Origin: an uncultured Pseudomonadota bacterium
GTDB lineage: Bacteria > Pseudomonadota > Gammaproteobacteria > Steroidobacterales > Steroidobacteraceae
NCBI GenBank assembly: GCA_903890265.1
Contig: CAITAM010000551.1
Location: 1 to 17,488 of the forward strand
DNA length: 17,488 nt
Direction: 5' to 3'
The notes beneath the pieces were generated by a model. It was not told where the DNA came from. It did no database searches and was given only the letters and a program-made list of their open reading frames with translations. A program made the translations under genes and the position numbers. Shown here one piece after another: positions 6,553-14,320 of this stretch. Position 1 is the stretch's first letter; every line of letters begins with the position of its first letter.

Positions 6553-8529
6553 ATGCACGATTCCGCAGAAGGCGGCTCCCCCGCCACGCGGCGCACGGCG
6601 ACCGCGCGCGCGCGCGGTTTTGCCTCGAGCAACGTCTGTCGCGTCGTGGCCGACGTGCCGAACCTGCCGGCACAGAGCGTGCTGGAAATCCAGAACCAGG
6701 TGCTGGAACTGATCGCCACCAACGCGCCCCTCGACGAGACGCTGGGCGCGATCGCGCGCTTCAGCGAAGACTGCATCCCGGGCATGATGGCATCGATCCT
6801 GTACTACGAGCCCACGCTCGGCTGCCTGAAGCGCGGCGGCTACGGCAAGCTGCCGGCAAGCTTTGCCGACATGGTTGACGGTCTCGTGCCCGGACCCAAC
6901 ATGGGCTCGTGCGGCACGTGCGCGCACACGCACGAGCGCATCATCAGCGTCGATGTCCGGACCGATCCCCTGTGGGCGAATTTCCTGCCGGTCTGCGAGA
7001 CCTACGGCATCCGCTCGGCGTGGTCGTCGCCCCTGCACAGCGGCCGGGACGGGCGGCTGCTCGGCGTGTTCGGCATGTACCACGCGCAGCCGCGGGCGCC
7101 GAGCGACGCGGAGCTTGCCATCGTCGATCACTTCGCGCACCTCGCCGCGATCGCGGCCGAGCGGTACCGCGAGGACACCGAACAGCGTCATCGCGCCTCG
7201 CACGACGCGCTGACCGAGATCGGCAACCGCCACCTGCTGGATCTCGAGGGCCCTGACTACCTCGGCCGGCTCGAGCAGAGCCGGGCACCGCTGTGCGTCG
7301 TGTTTCTTGACCTCGACCGCTTCAAGACCTTCAACGACGTCTTCGGTCACGTCGCAGGCGACGGCCTCTTGCGCGAGATCGGTACGCTGTTGAGGACCCG
7401 GTTCACCGCCGGCGAACTGCTGATCCGCTTTGGCGGCGACGAGTTCCTGATCCTCGTCCCGGCGAGCCTCGCCGAGACCCAGTACCGCCTTGCCCTGCTG
7501 CGCGAGGCGGTCGCGGCCTCACCGATCCTCACGAGTTTCGGCATCCGGGTCACCTTCTCCATCGGCATCGTGGATTACAACCACGTCAAGTGCAGCCTCG
7601 ACACGCTCATATTCGCGGCCGACGAGGCATCGCGCCGGGCGAAGGCACTCGGCGGCGACACCGAGGTCATCGGCAACCCGGTCGAGTCGGCCCACACGCA
7701 GCACGGCAAACTGCTCGGCGTGACGCTGACCGAGGCGCTGGATGCCGGACACCTGAACGCGCACCTGCAGCCCATCGTCCGCCTGAGTGACGGCACGCCG
7801 ACCGGTTTTGAGCTGCTCCTGCGCATCAGCGACCCGCGCTTCGCCCACGTGCCGGTGCCACAGATCATCGCGATCGCGGAAGACAACGGCCTCATCCACC
7901 GGATCGGTCTCGACATGCTGCGCACGGCCTGTCGCCTGCTCACGGAGGAGGCCGCCGTGCTCGCGGGCCTGACCCTGAACGTCAACGTCTCGGTCAAGCA
8001 GCTCGTGCAGCGCGATTTTCTCGAGCACTGCCGCCGGCTCCTGCTCGACTTACCCGTGGACCCGGAGCGGATCTGCCTCGAACTCACCGAGAGCCACTGG
8101 CTCGACACCGAAGGCCCGGCGCGGGCGGCGCTCGTTGAGCTGCGCCAGATCGGCTTTACGCTCGCGATCGACGACTTCGGCACCGGCTACGCGTCACTGA
8201 CCTACCTGCAGTCACTGCCGGTCAGCACGATCAAGGTCGACAAGCGCTTCGTGCAGCAGGCACCCGCCAGCCGGCGCGACCGCTCGCTGTGCGCGGGACT
8301 GCTGTCGATGGGCGAGGCCTGCGATCTTAAGGTCGTGGCCGAGGGCATCGAGACGCGCGAGCAGGCCCGCCTGCTGAGTGACCTCGGCTACGCGCACGGC
8401 CAGGGCTACCTGTGGAGCCGGCCGATGCCGGTCAGCGCGGCGCTGCGCTGGCTGAGCCACCGAACGCGCGAGGCGCCCGACCCCGTCGCGGACGACGAGA
8501 CGGGTCACGGCGCGGCGCTGCGCGCCTGA
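6553..8529 (+). CDS. GAF-GGDEF-EAL cyclic-di-GMP synthase/phosphodiesterase
   Basis: Bifunctional-looking cyclic-di-GMP enzyme of 658 residues, soluble, with no membrane segment. A GAF sensor spans about 45-205 and includes GSCGTCAH (118-125) and DPLWANF (138-144), a common GAF_2-type pattern. The GGDEF domain spans about 215-375: LDLDRFK (252-258), ND at 261-262, GHVAGD (265-270) and intact RFGGDEF (292-298). The upstream inhibitory RxxD site is absent (TAGE). The EAL domain spans about 385-635: ELL at 420-422 in place of EAL with the glutamate kept, NVNVS (476-480), LELTES (509-514), DDFGTGYASL (540-549), IKVDK (560-564), VAEGIE (595-600) and QGYLWSRP near the end. Both catalytic centres therefore look able to work; which dominates is unknown. 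The start is supported by GAGGG 7 nt upstream. The gene converges on the TonB receptor with a 21-nt gap. The GAF ligand cannot be inferred. Confidence 0.95.
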   Translation: MHDSAEGGSPATRRTATARARGFASSNVCRVVADVPNLPAQSVLEIQNQVLELIATNAPLDETLGAIARFSEDCIPGMMASILYYEPTLGCLKRGGYGKLPASFADMVDGLVPGPNMGSCGTCAHTHERIISVDVRTDPLWANFLPVCETYGIRSAWSSPLHSGRDGRLLGVFGMYHAQPRAPSDAELAIVDHFAHLAAIAAERYREDTEQRHRASHDALTEIGNRHLLDLEGPDYLGRLEQSRAPLCVVFLDLDRFKTFNDVFGHVAGDGLLREIGTLLRTRFTAGELLIRFGGDEFLILVPASLAETQYRLALLREAVAASPILTSFGIRVTFSIGIVDYNHVKCSLDTLIFAADEASRRAKALGGDTEVIGNPVESAHTQHGKLLGVTLTEALDAGHLNAHLQPIVRLSDGTPTGFELLLRISDPRFAHVPVPQIIAIAEDNGLIHRIGLDMLRTACRLLTEEAAVLAGLTLNVNVSVKQLVQRDFLEHCRRLLLDLPVDPERICLELTESHWLDTEGPARAALVELRQIGFTLAIDDFGTGYASLTYLQSLPVSTIKVDKRFVQQAPASRRDRSLCAGLLSMGEACDLKVVAEGIETREQARLLSDLGYAHGQGYLWSRPMPVSAALRWLSHRTREAPDPVADDETGHGAALRA

Positions 8530-8550
8530 CGGGGTTTGCCGACCCGCGGC

Positions 8551-10542
8551 TCAGTAATCGACGGCGACGGTGAATTGCCAGTGACGCACCTGCTCCGGCA
8601 GCAGCTGATCGACCGTCGTCAGCCGCAGCCCGTGCGCGTTGGTCAGGTTCATGCCATCCAACCTGACGCTCACGCTGCGCGCGGCGACCTTGGACTCGTA
8701 GCGCAGCCCGGCATTCAGCAGCGTAACGGGTGCCAGGCGAAAGCGGTTGTCGGCGGTGGCCTCGCCGCCGCTGCGCCGGTTGAGCTGGACCTGCCCCGCG
8801 AACGGCCGCCAGGCCGGTGGCGCGAGGTCGAGGTTCAGCGTCAGCGACAGTGGCGTCGGCCCGATCGGCACGGTGCCGGTCGCACCGGGCTCGGCCAGCA
8901 CGCGCTCGACGTGGGGCTTGAGCCAGACGGCGCCCGCCACCGCCGTAAAACCGAAGCGCGACCAGGTCGCGGACGACTCGAGTCCGCGGTGGCGCAGGGA
9001 GCCGAGCTCGGTGTAAACCGACTGTGCATCGAGATTGAAGTAGGCCTTGTCGATCTCAAAGCCGCCGAGGATGACGCTCAGCGTCTCGTCCGGCGCGTAG
9101 CGCAGCCCGGCATCGCTCTGGTGCGTACGCGTCGCCGGCGGCGGCTCGCCGCGGTTCACCGCCGTGGTCGGCGCGAGCTGCGCGTCTTCCAGTCCCTGCA
9201 CGAAGCTGCCGTAGAACGTCAGCGCCGCGCCCGCGTTGACGGTAAAGCGCGCGCTGCCGAGGACCGGCGCCGTGCGGTCGGTCGACGCGCCGCTCAACGG
9301 CACGTCGATGCGCCGCGTGTAGTGACTTTGCAGCAGGCCCACGCCGAACGAGCCGCGACCGGCAAAACGCTCCTCGTACGAGACACCGGTGTCGAGCTGG
9401 CGGGTCGTGTCCTCGCTCGTCGCCGTGGTGGCGTAGGGACCGAAGCCCGGCACGGGCGGCGAGTCGAGCGTCGCCGGACCGAGGTCGACCAGCGCGTCGC
9501 CGCCGTAGTCGCGACGTGAATCCCGGCCCCGCAGCGCGACCTCGATGCGCCGCGTATGACCGCCGTCCGTCGTCCGCCGGGAGAGGCGGATCTCGCCCGC
9601 CAGCACGCTCGAGCGGAGCGGCGGCACGATGTCGAGGGTGTGGTCCGCGTGCCGGTCGGGCAGCACGGACAGGTACTCGTCGAGGTAGGTCAGCGAGTCG
9701 CTTTCCTGCGTGTTGAAGACGCCGAGGGCGAGCGACCAGGTCGGGTCGAGGGCCTGGCGGACCAGCAGTCCGGTCGTCACGAAGTGCCATTTCTGCTGCG
9801 TGAAATCGGCCACCGCCAGGTCACCCGGCACGTACACCGGCGGCGGCAGGAAGCCGTCGGTGTAGACCTGCGGCACGACCCGCCGGTCGTTGCCGGTCTG
9901 CAGCGCGACGAAGGGCTCGACCTCGGTCGCCGCCGACGGGTGCCAGCGCAGGATCGCGCTCGCGCTCACGTTCTGCGACTCGCGCGCCTCGTCGGCGAAG
10001 AAGTTCCGGTTGTAACCGACGCAGCCCCGCGTACTCAGGCCCGCGCCCAGCCCCGTCTCGGCCTCGAGCAGCGCGCCCGACTCGGAAAAGGCGCCGGCAT
10101 TGGCCACGGCGCTCAGGCGCGTCTCGCCGTCCGGCACGTAGAGGTGCAGGTCCGCCACGCCCGTCGGCGCCGGAAAGCTGACCGACTGGGCGGCAATCCC
10201 GACCCGCATCGAGGTGTCCCGGACCAGGCATTGATTGATGTAGGGCGCCGTCTGGTTGTAGTAGAGGCCCTCGAGGCGCAGGTTGCCGGCCTGCTGCGGG
10301 TTGAAGCCCCGGGCGTCGCTGAGCGAGTAGAGGCCGATCGACTGGTTGCCGGTGGTGGTGCCGAACGCGTCCTCCGCCGCCGTCACCGCGTTCAGGTCGG
10401 CGCGCTGCGCCCACGCCGTCGCCGCCGCCAGCGGGATCGCGAGGGCGAGCAGGTGGCGTCCACCGCGGACCCCCGCGGCCGGGCGTCGGGCAGGTCTTTT
10501 GCGGCTCGTCGGTCTCGGTAACGTGTCGTCTTCGTGCATCAC
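8551..10542 (-). CDS. TonB-dependent outer-membrane receptor
   Basis: Predicted outer-membrane beta-barrel for energised uptake of a scarce ligand such as a siderophore; 663 residues. The signal peptide has a long basic n-region (to about 30), hydrophobic 31-43 and cleavage after AWA (43-45). A compact plug follows at once: VTAAEDAFGT, SIGLYS, DARGFNPQQAGNLRLEGLYY (the RGF segment of TonB receptor plugs). The remainder alternates hydrophobic strands with long loops and ends in an aromatic residue (FTVAVDY), as barrels recognised by the BAM machinery do. No canonical TonB box is evident between the cleavage site and the plug. From memory the plug resembles a group found in sphingomonads and relatives. 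The start is GTG at 10542 or ATG at 10539; neither has a strong ribosome site. No tonB/exbBD, Fur box or siderophore genes are in the window, so the ligand is unknown. Confidence 0.88.
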   Translation of the reverse strand: MMHEDDTLPRPTSRKRPARRPAAGVRGGRHLLALAIPLAAATAWAQRADLNAVTAAEDAFGTTTGNQSIGLYSLSDARGFNPQQAGNLRLEGLYYNQTAPYINQCLVRDTSMRVGIAAQSVSFPAPTGVADLHLYVPDGETRLSAVANAGAFSESGALLEAETGLGAGLSTRGCVGYNRNFFADEARESQNVSASAILRWHPSAATEVEPFVALQTGNDRRVVPQVYTDGFLPPPVYVPGDLAVADFTQQKWHFVTTGLLVRQALDPTWSLALGVFNTQESDSLTYLDEYLSVLPDRHADHTLDIVPPLRSSVLAGEIRLSRRTTDGGHTRRIEVALRGRDSRRDYGGDALVDLGPATLDSPPVPGFGPYATTATSEDTTRQLDTGVSYEERFAGRGSFGVGLLQSHYTRRIDVPLSGASTDRTAPVLGSARFTVNAGAALTFYGSFVQGLEDAQLAPTTAVNRGEPPPATRTHQSDAGLRYAPDETLSVILGGFEIDKAYFNLDAQSVYTELGSLRHRGLESSATWSRFGFTAVAGAVWLKPHVERVLAEPGATGTVPIGPTPLSLTLNLDLAPPAWRPFAGQVQLNRRSGGEATADNRFRLAPVTLLNAGLRYESKVAARSVSVRLDGMNLTNAHGLRLTTVDQLLPEQVRHWQFTVAVDY

Positions 10543-10609
10543 GCAGTGTCGCCACGGGCGCCGGGGTCGGTCAACGACGGGCCCGTGACGGCCGCCGCCG
10601 GGACTGGTT

Positions 10610-10615
10610 TAGACT
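10610..10615 (+). promoter_or_regulatory. Possible -10 element TAGACT before the GNAT-like gene
   Basis: TAGACT lies 26 nt before the ATG and fits a sigma-70 -10 in 4 of 6 positions. The best -35 candidate (GTGACG, 10585-10590) is at a long 19-nt spacing. The nine bases TAGACTCGG recur before the MFS gene at 14299. Confidence 0.3.
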
Positions 10616-10641
10616 CGGTCTTGGCGTAACGGGAGGCAGCC

Positions 10642-10950
10642 ATGACGGACACGGCGGGTGCCACGGCGGCGTGGCTCGAGGTCAGCGACGGCGTGGTGCT
10701 GCTGCGCGACCGTAACACGACGCTCGGCTACTGCCGGTTCGAGCCGTCGGGCGACATCGAATACCTGTACGTGCAGCCCCGTCACCGCCGACTCGGCCAC
10801 GGCCGGCGACTCCTGGACGAGGTCGCCCGCGTGACAGGACGGCGGGGACGGCTGCTGCCGCCGCTGTCACCGCTCGGTCGCGCGTTTGCCGCCTCCGTCG
10901 ACCCGGACTCTCTCGCAATCGCTGACGATGACAGCCAGATGACGACCTGA
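10642..10950 (+). CDS. Small GNAT-like protein (102 aa)
   Basis: A very short protein with the acetyl-CoA-binding core of the GNAT acetyltransferase fold. The beta4 strand IEYLYV (39-44) leads into PRHRRLGHGRRLLDEV (46-61), which contains the R-x-x-G-x-G pyrophosphate loop (49-54) and following helix. RLLPPLSPLGRAFAAS (70-85) resembles the beta5/alpha region. GNAT enzymes usually have 140 or more residues, so the N-terminal acceptor-binding part is largely missing: either a minimal GNAT or a reduced relic. The start is strong: GGGAGG lies 5 nt before the ATG. The gene stands alone between the divergent TonB receptor and the convergent glycosyltransferase. The substrate is unknown. Confidence 0.8.
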   Translation: MTDTAGATAAWLEVSDGVVLLRDRNTTLGYCRFEPSGDIEYLYVQPRHRRLGHGRRLLDEVARVTGRRGRLLPPLSPLGRAFAASVDPDSLAIADDDSQMTT

Positions 10951-11077
10951 TCCGGTCCTTTCGTCGGATTTTAGCCGTTATGGCAGCCGTTATTCAGTCC
11001 GTCATGCGTTCGTCAACAATGTGACATCGATCGGAGATTTATTCCATAACGCATTGTTTTGTAGCGTTCTTCCTAAA
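10951..11077. other. AT-rich convergent spacer with short tandem motif
   Basis: About 45% GC by hand count, against roughly 70% around it. It separates two convergent genes. AGCCGTTAT occurs twice at a 12-nt period (10973-10981 and 10985-10993). AACGC/GCGTT (11049-11053 and 11065-11069 approx.) could form a weak hairpin after the glycosyltransferase stop. No good T-tract terminator is seen. A 14-codon frame from 10980 lacks a ribosome site. Confidence 0.5.
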
Positions 11078-12436
11078 TTAATGTGAATTCTCAACGTGTG
11101 ACCGTTCGTGGGTCCGGGCGGCGTCCCGCCGCCAGCGCAGGATGGCCTCGGCGGCCCGTGCCGCGCCCCGCTCCTCGCCCACCTGCCGGCCCACGGACGC
11201 GGCTACGGCGGCTGCCCGCGGTGAGGCGAGCAGCGCGCCGAGCCGACGGGTCAGGCGATCGACGGTGAAGGCCCGCCGGCCGAGCGTGGCCGCGAGCCCG
11301 AGGCGCACCACCCGGGCCGCGTTGTCGGCCTGGTCGGCGAAGTGCGGCACGACGAGCTGGGGCCGCCCGGCCCGCAGCGCCTGGCCGAGGGTGCCGACCC
11401 CGCCCTGGTGAACCACCGCCCTCGCCTGCGGAAAAAGTGCCGAGTACGCCGCGTAGCCCGCCACGTGCACCGCGGCGGACCCGAAGCCGCCGTGCGCGGC
11501 GAGGCCGTCGTCACCGACCAGCAGCACCGCCCGCTGCCCGAGCCGCCGCGCGGCCGCGGCGCCGACGCGGTAGAAATCGCCCGGGGCGTGGACGAACGCG
11601 CTGCCGAGCGTGAAGACGACCGGCGCCTCGCCGGCCCGCAGGAAGTCGGCGAGCGACGGCGGCAGGTCGGTCCCGCCGCCGTGTTCGCTGTCGTAGAACG
11701 CGTAGCCCGTGATCTCGACCCCGGGCGGGTAATCCGGCTGGGCCGCCCCCAGCAGCGGGGAGTAGAGGGCGAGCGTGCCCGCCGCACCGAACTGCCCGGT
11801 GAAGAGCGGGTCACCGGGCACGGGCGCGAGCCCGAGCCGTCGCCGCGCCTCGTGCACCGGCCGGCAGAGCCGCGCGAGCCGCCAGCGCACGAGCGCATGC
11901 AGCGCGTCGGCCGCGGACGGCCCGAGGGCGCGTACCGCCGGTGCCAGCCATTCGCCCGGCATGAACACCGGCGGGTCGCGGCGCGACAGGAACTGCATCG
12001 GCTGCAGCACCGCGGCCAGCCAGGCAGCGCCCTGCGCCTCGGCGGCCAGCCGTGCGCCGATCGCGGCGGTGGCGGTGACGAGCCAGGGCGTCTCGTCAAG
12101 GAGCGCTCGGGTGTCCTCGATCGTCGCCTCGAGGAACGGCAGGATCGCCCGCGTCAGGAGCCACAGCGGGTGGCGGAGCAGGAGCCGCGTGATGCCGGCC
12201 CGGTCCGTGCCGAACGCCGCCTCGAGGTCCGCGAAGGACGGCCGGATCGGCCGAAACCCGAGCCCCTCGGCCTCGACCTTCGGCCGGTACTCCGCATGGC
12301 TCGCAACGATGACGGGCACGCCGCGCGCCTTGAGCTCGAGCCCGAGCGCAATGAACGGGTGCAGGTCGCCGAGCGAGCCCCAGACCACGAAGGCGACCGG
12401 GGTCCGGTCGGCGCTAGGGGGCGGCGGGACAGCCAC
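11078..12436 (-). CDS. GT1-family UDP-sugar glycosyltransferase (UGT/macrolide-type)
   Basis: Transfers a sugar from a nucleotide donor to a small, usually hydrophobic acceptor (macrolide, sterol, lipid or xenobiotic) in the cytoplasm. The protein has 452 residues and a GT-B fold. The N-terminal acceptor domain starts with GSLGDLHPFIALG (20-32), the glycine-rich first loop. The donor-binding signature is clear at about 341-380: VVHQGGVGTLGQALRAG, then VPHFADQADNAARV and RLGLA. VVFTLGSA (273-280) is the usual start of the C-terminal domain. No membrane anchor is predicted. The GTG start at 12436 lies inside the end of the upstream esterase gene (23-nt overlap, different frame) with only a weak ribosome site, implying translational coupling. 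The C-terminus is a charged, histidine-containing tail. Acceptor and sugar cannot be predicted. Confidence 0.92.
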   Translation of the reverse strand: MAVPPPPSADRTPVAFVVWGSLGDLHPFIALGLELKARGVPVIVASHAEYRPKVEAEGLGFRPIRPSFADLEAAFGTDRAGITRLLLRHPLWLLTRAILPFLEATIEDTRALLDETPWLVTATAAIGARLAAEAQGAAWLAAVLQPMQFLSRRDPPVFMPGEWLAPAVRALGPSAADALHALVRWRLARLCRPVHEARRRLGLAPVPGDPLFTGQFGAAGTLALYSPLLGAAQPDYPPGVEITGYAFYDSEHGGGTDLPPSLADFLRAGEAPVVFTLGSAFVHAPGDFYRVGAAAARRLGQRAVLLVGDDGLAAHGGFGSAAVHVAGYAAYSALFPQARAVVHQGGVGTLGQALRAGRPQLVVPHFADQADNAARVVRLGLAATLGRRAFTVDRLTRRLGALLASPRAAAVAASVGRQVGEERGAARAAEAILRWRRDAARTHERSHVENSH

Positions 12437-14195
12437 GCCGCTCGTCCGCGTAGGCGGCGTAGCTCGGGTACATCGTGTGATCGAGCAGGATCGCGCATTT
12501 CTCGGCGGTCGTTAACAGCGTGCTGGCACGGATTTCGTCGAGCAGCGCCGCGCCGTCGATGACCCCGGCCGCGATCGACACGCCCTGGTTGCCGAACACC
12601 AGCCGGACCCCGCCCGCCGACCACGCGGGCCAGGTCGGCAGGCCCGGGATACCGCCGTTGCCGGGCGCGCCGCGGCGGGCAAAGGTCGCCCAGTACGCCA
12701 TCATCGCCTCCGACACGCGCTCGCGGCTCTGCCGGTTGGCCTCGTTGAAGAGCGCGCGGTAGGGATCGGTGCCGGGCGTTGCGTTCTCCTCGCCCGGCAG
12801 GTCGTCGTGCACGAAGCCGTAGTCGAAGCGCCCGAACACGAACGCGAGTTCGAGTCCGTGCGCGGCGCCGTAGAGCGCGCGGATATCGACCGGCCGCTCC
12901 GGCTCGTCGTCCCACTCGAAACGGTAGGCGTAGACCGGATCCGCCAATCGTCCGGCCAGGTTGTCGACCGCGCTGAAGTTCCACCACTGCGAGTAGTAGC
13001 GGTTGATGGCCTCGTAGCGCTCGCGGTCGCGGACGACCGTGTTGCCGTCGATCACCGCGCGCAGCGCCGGATCCGCCGCCAGGTAGAGCTTCTGCTCGTC
13101 GCGGTTGCCACCGATGAGGAGGGGCACGCGATGGTAGTCGCCGCGCGCCAGCCGGTCGTGGTGTGATCCCGCCGGAATCAGCACGTCGTCGTAGACGACG
13201 CTCGGCAGATCGTAGTCCGCGTGCGGTGCACGCGCCTCGACGCCGAGCAGCGCCGCCACCGGCAGCGCGCGCAGCCAGCGGGCAAGGTCCGCGTCCCCTT
13301 CACGCGCCGCCAGCGCCTTCGCCGCATCCCGGTCGGCGGCCCGCCCGGTGTCGACGAGGAGCTGCGCCACGACCTCGCGCGCGGAGAGCGGCGTCCCGGG
13401 GTCCGCCTCGTCCCGGTAGTTAACGGCCTGGGACAGGGCCATGTTCCACAGACCGCCGCTCTCGGCGATCGCCTTGTCGAACAGCCCGCGCGTGGCGGGC
13501 GCGAACACGAGCCCGTAGACGTTCTGCGCCCCGGCCGATTCGCCGAACACGGTGACGTTGCCCGGCGCGCCGCCGAACGCGGCGATGTTCTGCCGGACCC
13601 AGCGCAGCGCCGCCATCGCGTCCAGCAGCGCGAACTGGCCCGTGCGGCGGTCCTGGCCGGTGCCCGTGATCGCCGGGTGGTGGAACCAGCCAAGGAGGCC
13701 GAGGCGGTAGTTGATCGTGACGACGACAACCTGCTGGCGCGCCGCGAGACGCGCGCCGTCGTACTGCGCACCGCTGCCGTACATCTGCCCGCCGCCGTGG
13801 ATGAAGACCATCACCGGCAGGTCGCGGCCTGCACCCCGCGGCGCGTAGACGTTGAGCGTGAGGCAATCCTCGCTACCAATGACGCGCAGCGCCCCCGCAC
13901 GGTCCAGCCCGGGCTGGGCGCAGGGCGCACCCGGGCGAGTGGCATCGCGCAGGCCCGTCCACGACGGCGCCGGACCCGGCGCCTGCCAGCGCCGCGCACC
14001 GACCGGCGGCGCGGCGTAGGGAATGCCGAGGAAGGCCCGCGCACCGTCCGCGGTGGCCGTGCCGCTGAGCGCGCCGTTGGCGGTCCGCACGCGGATCGCG
14101 ACGGCTTCGCGCTTGCCGGCGGCCGAGGCCCACGCCAGCGGGGCCACCGCCAGCACGACGGACAGGAGCAGCAGGCATCGGGATCGGCGAGTCAT
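12414..14195 (-). CDS. Type-B carboxylesterase, exported (alpha/beta hydrolase)
   Basis: Serine esterase of the carboxylesterase type B / p-nitrobenzyl esterase family, 593 residues, hydrolysing carboxylic esters. Catalytic parts are all present: oxyanion HGGG (133-136), nucleophile Ser220 in GESAG (218-222), acid Glu367 in GGNRDEQ (362-368) and His446 in AAHGLELAFVF. FLGIPYAAPPVG (55-66) and EDCLTLNVYAP (109-119) are family signatures; C92 and C111 could form the family disulphide. A Sec signal is likely (basic start, hydrophobic 8-21, cleavage near ASA 23-25), so it probably acts in the periplasm or outside. The start at 14195 is preferred over an in-frame upstream candidate at 14231, because GGGGGT lies 6-7 nt before it and the signal peptide begins directly. 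A -10-like TATACT upstream agrees. It overlaps the glycosyltransferase start and diverges from the MFS gene. Confidence 0.94.
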   Translation of the reverse strand: MTRRSRCLLLLSVVLAVAPLAWASAAGKREAVAIRVRTANGALSGTATADGARAFLGIPYAAPPVGARRWQAPGPAPSWTGLRDATRPGAPCAQPGLDRAGALRVIGSEDCLTLNVYAPRGAGRDLPVMVFIHGGGQMYGSGAQYDGARLAARQQVVVVTINYRLGLLGWFHHPAITGTGQDRRTGQFALLDAMAALRWVRQNIAAFGGAPGNVTVFGESAGAQNVYGLVFAPATRGLFDKAIAESGGLWNMALSQAVNYRDEADPGTPLSAREVVAQLLVDTGRAADRDAAKALAAREGDADLARWLRALPVAALLGVEARAPHADYDLPSVVYDDVLIPAGSHHDRLARGDYHRVPLLIGGNRDEQKLYLAADPALRAVIDGNTVVRDRERYEAINRYYSQWWNFSAVDNLAGRLADPVYAYRFEWDDEPERPVDIRALYGAAHGLELAFVFGRFDYGFVHDDLPGEENATPGTDPYRALFNEANRQSRERVSEAMMAYWATFARRGAPGNGGIPGLPTWPAWSAGGVRLVFGNQGVSIAAGVIDGAALLDEIRASTLLTTAEKCAILLDHTMYPSYAAYADERRGCPAAP

Positions 14196-14242
14196 CGAGC
14201 ACCCCCAAGGCACGCCACCCGCGCGTGGCACCGGTGGGCCAG

Positions 14243-14248
14243 AGTATA
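14243..14248 (-). promoter_or_regulatory. Possible -10 element TATACT for the esterase-glycosyltransferase operon
   Basis: On the minus strand TATACT matches TATAAT at 5 of 6 positions and would start transcription about 40 nt before the esterase ATG at 14195. No good -35 is present at 16-18 nt, so the promoter may need an activator. Confidence 0.35.
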
Positions 14249-14320
14249 GGGCCTGCGCCCGCCCGGGCCCGGCCCTCGTCGCGGCGCGGTCGCTGCCGTA
14301 GACTCGGGTCCCGAACGCCG

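Noticed and set aside
8530..8550. Terminator hairpin between the GAF-GGDEF-EAL and TonB receptor genes
   Set aside because: Only a 4-bp GGGT/ACCC pairing and no T-tract.
8536..10521. Plus-strand open frames opposite the TonB receptor gene
   Set aside because: They are low-complexity Arg/Gly/Ala shadows; the minus-strand frame has a signal peptide, an RGF plug motif and a barrel terminus.
10543..10600. Possible TTGACC -35 on the minus strand for the TonB receptor gene
   Set aside because: The best -10 at legal spacing matches only 3 of 6 bases and would leave almost no leader.
10980..11024. 14-codon ORF in the AT-rich spacer
   Set aside because: No ribosome site and no recognisable peptide; such frames are expected by chance.
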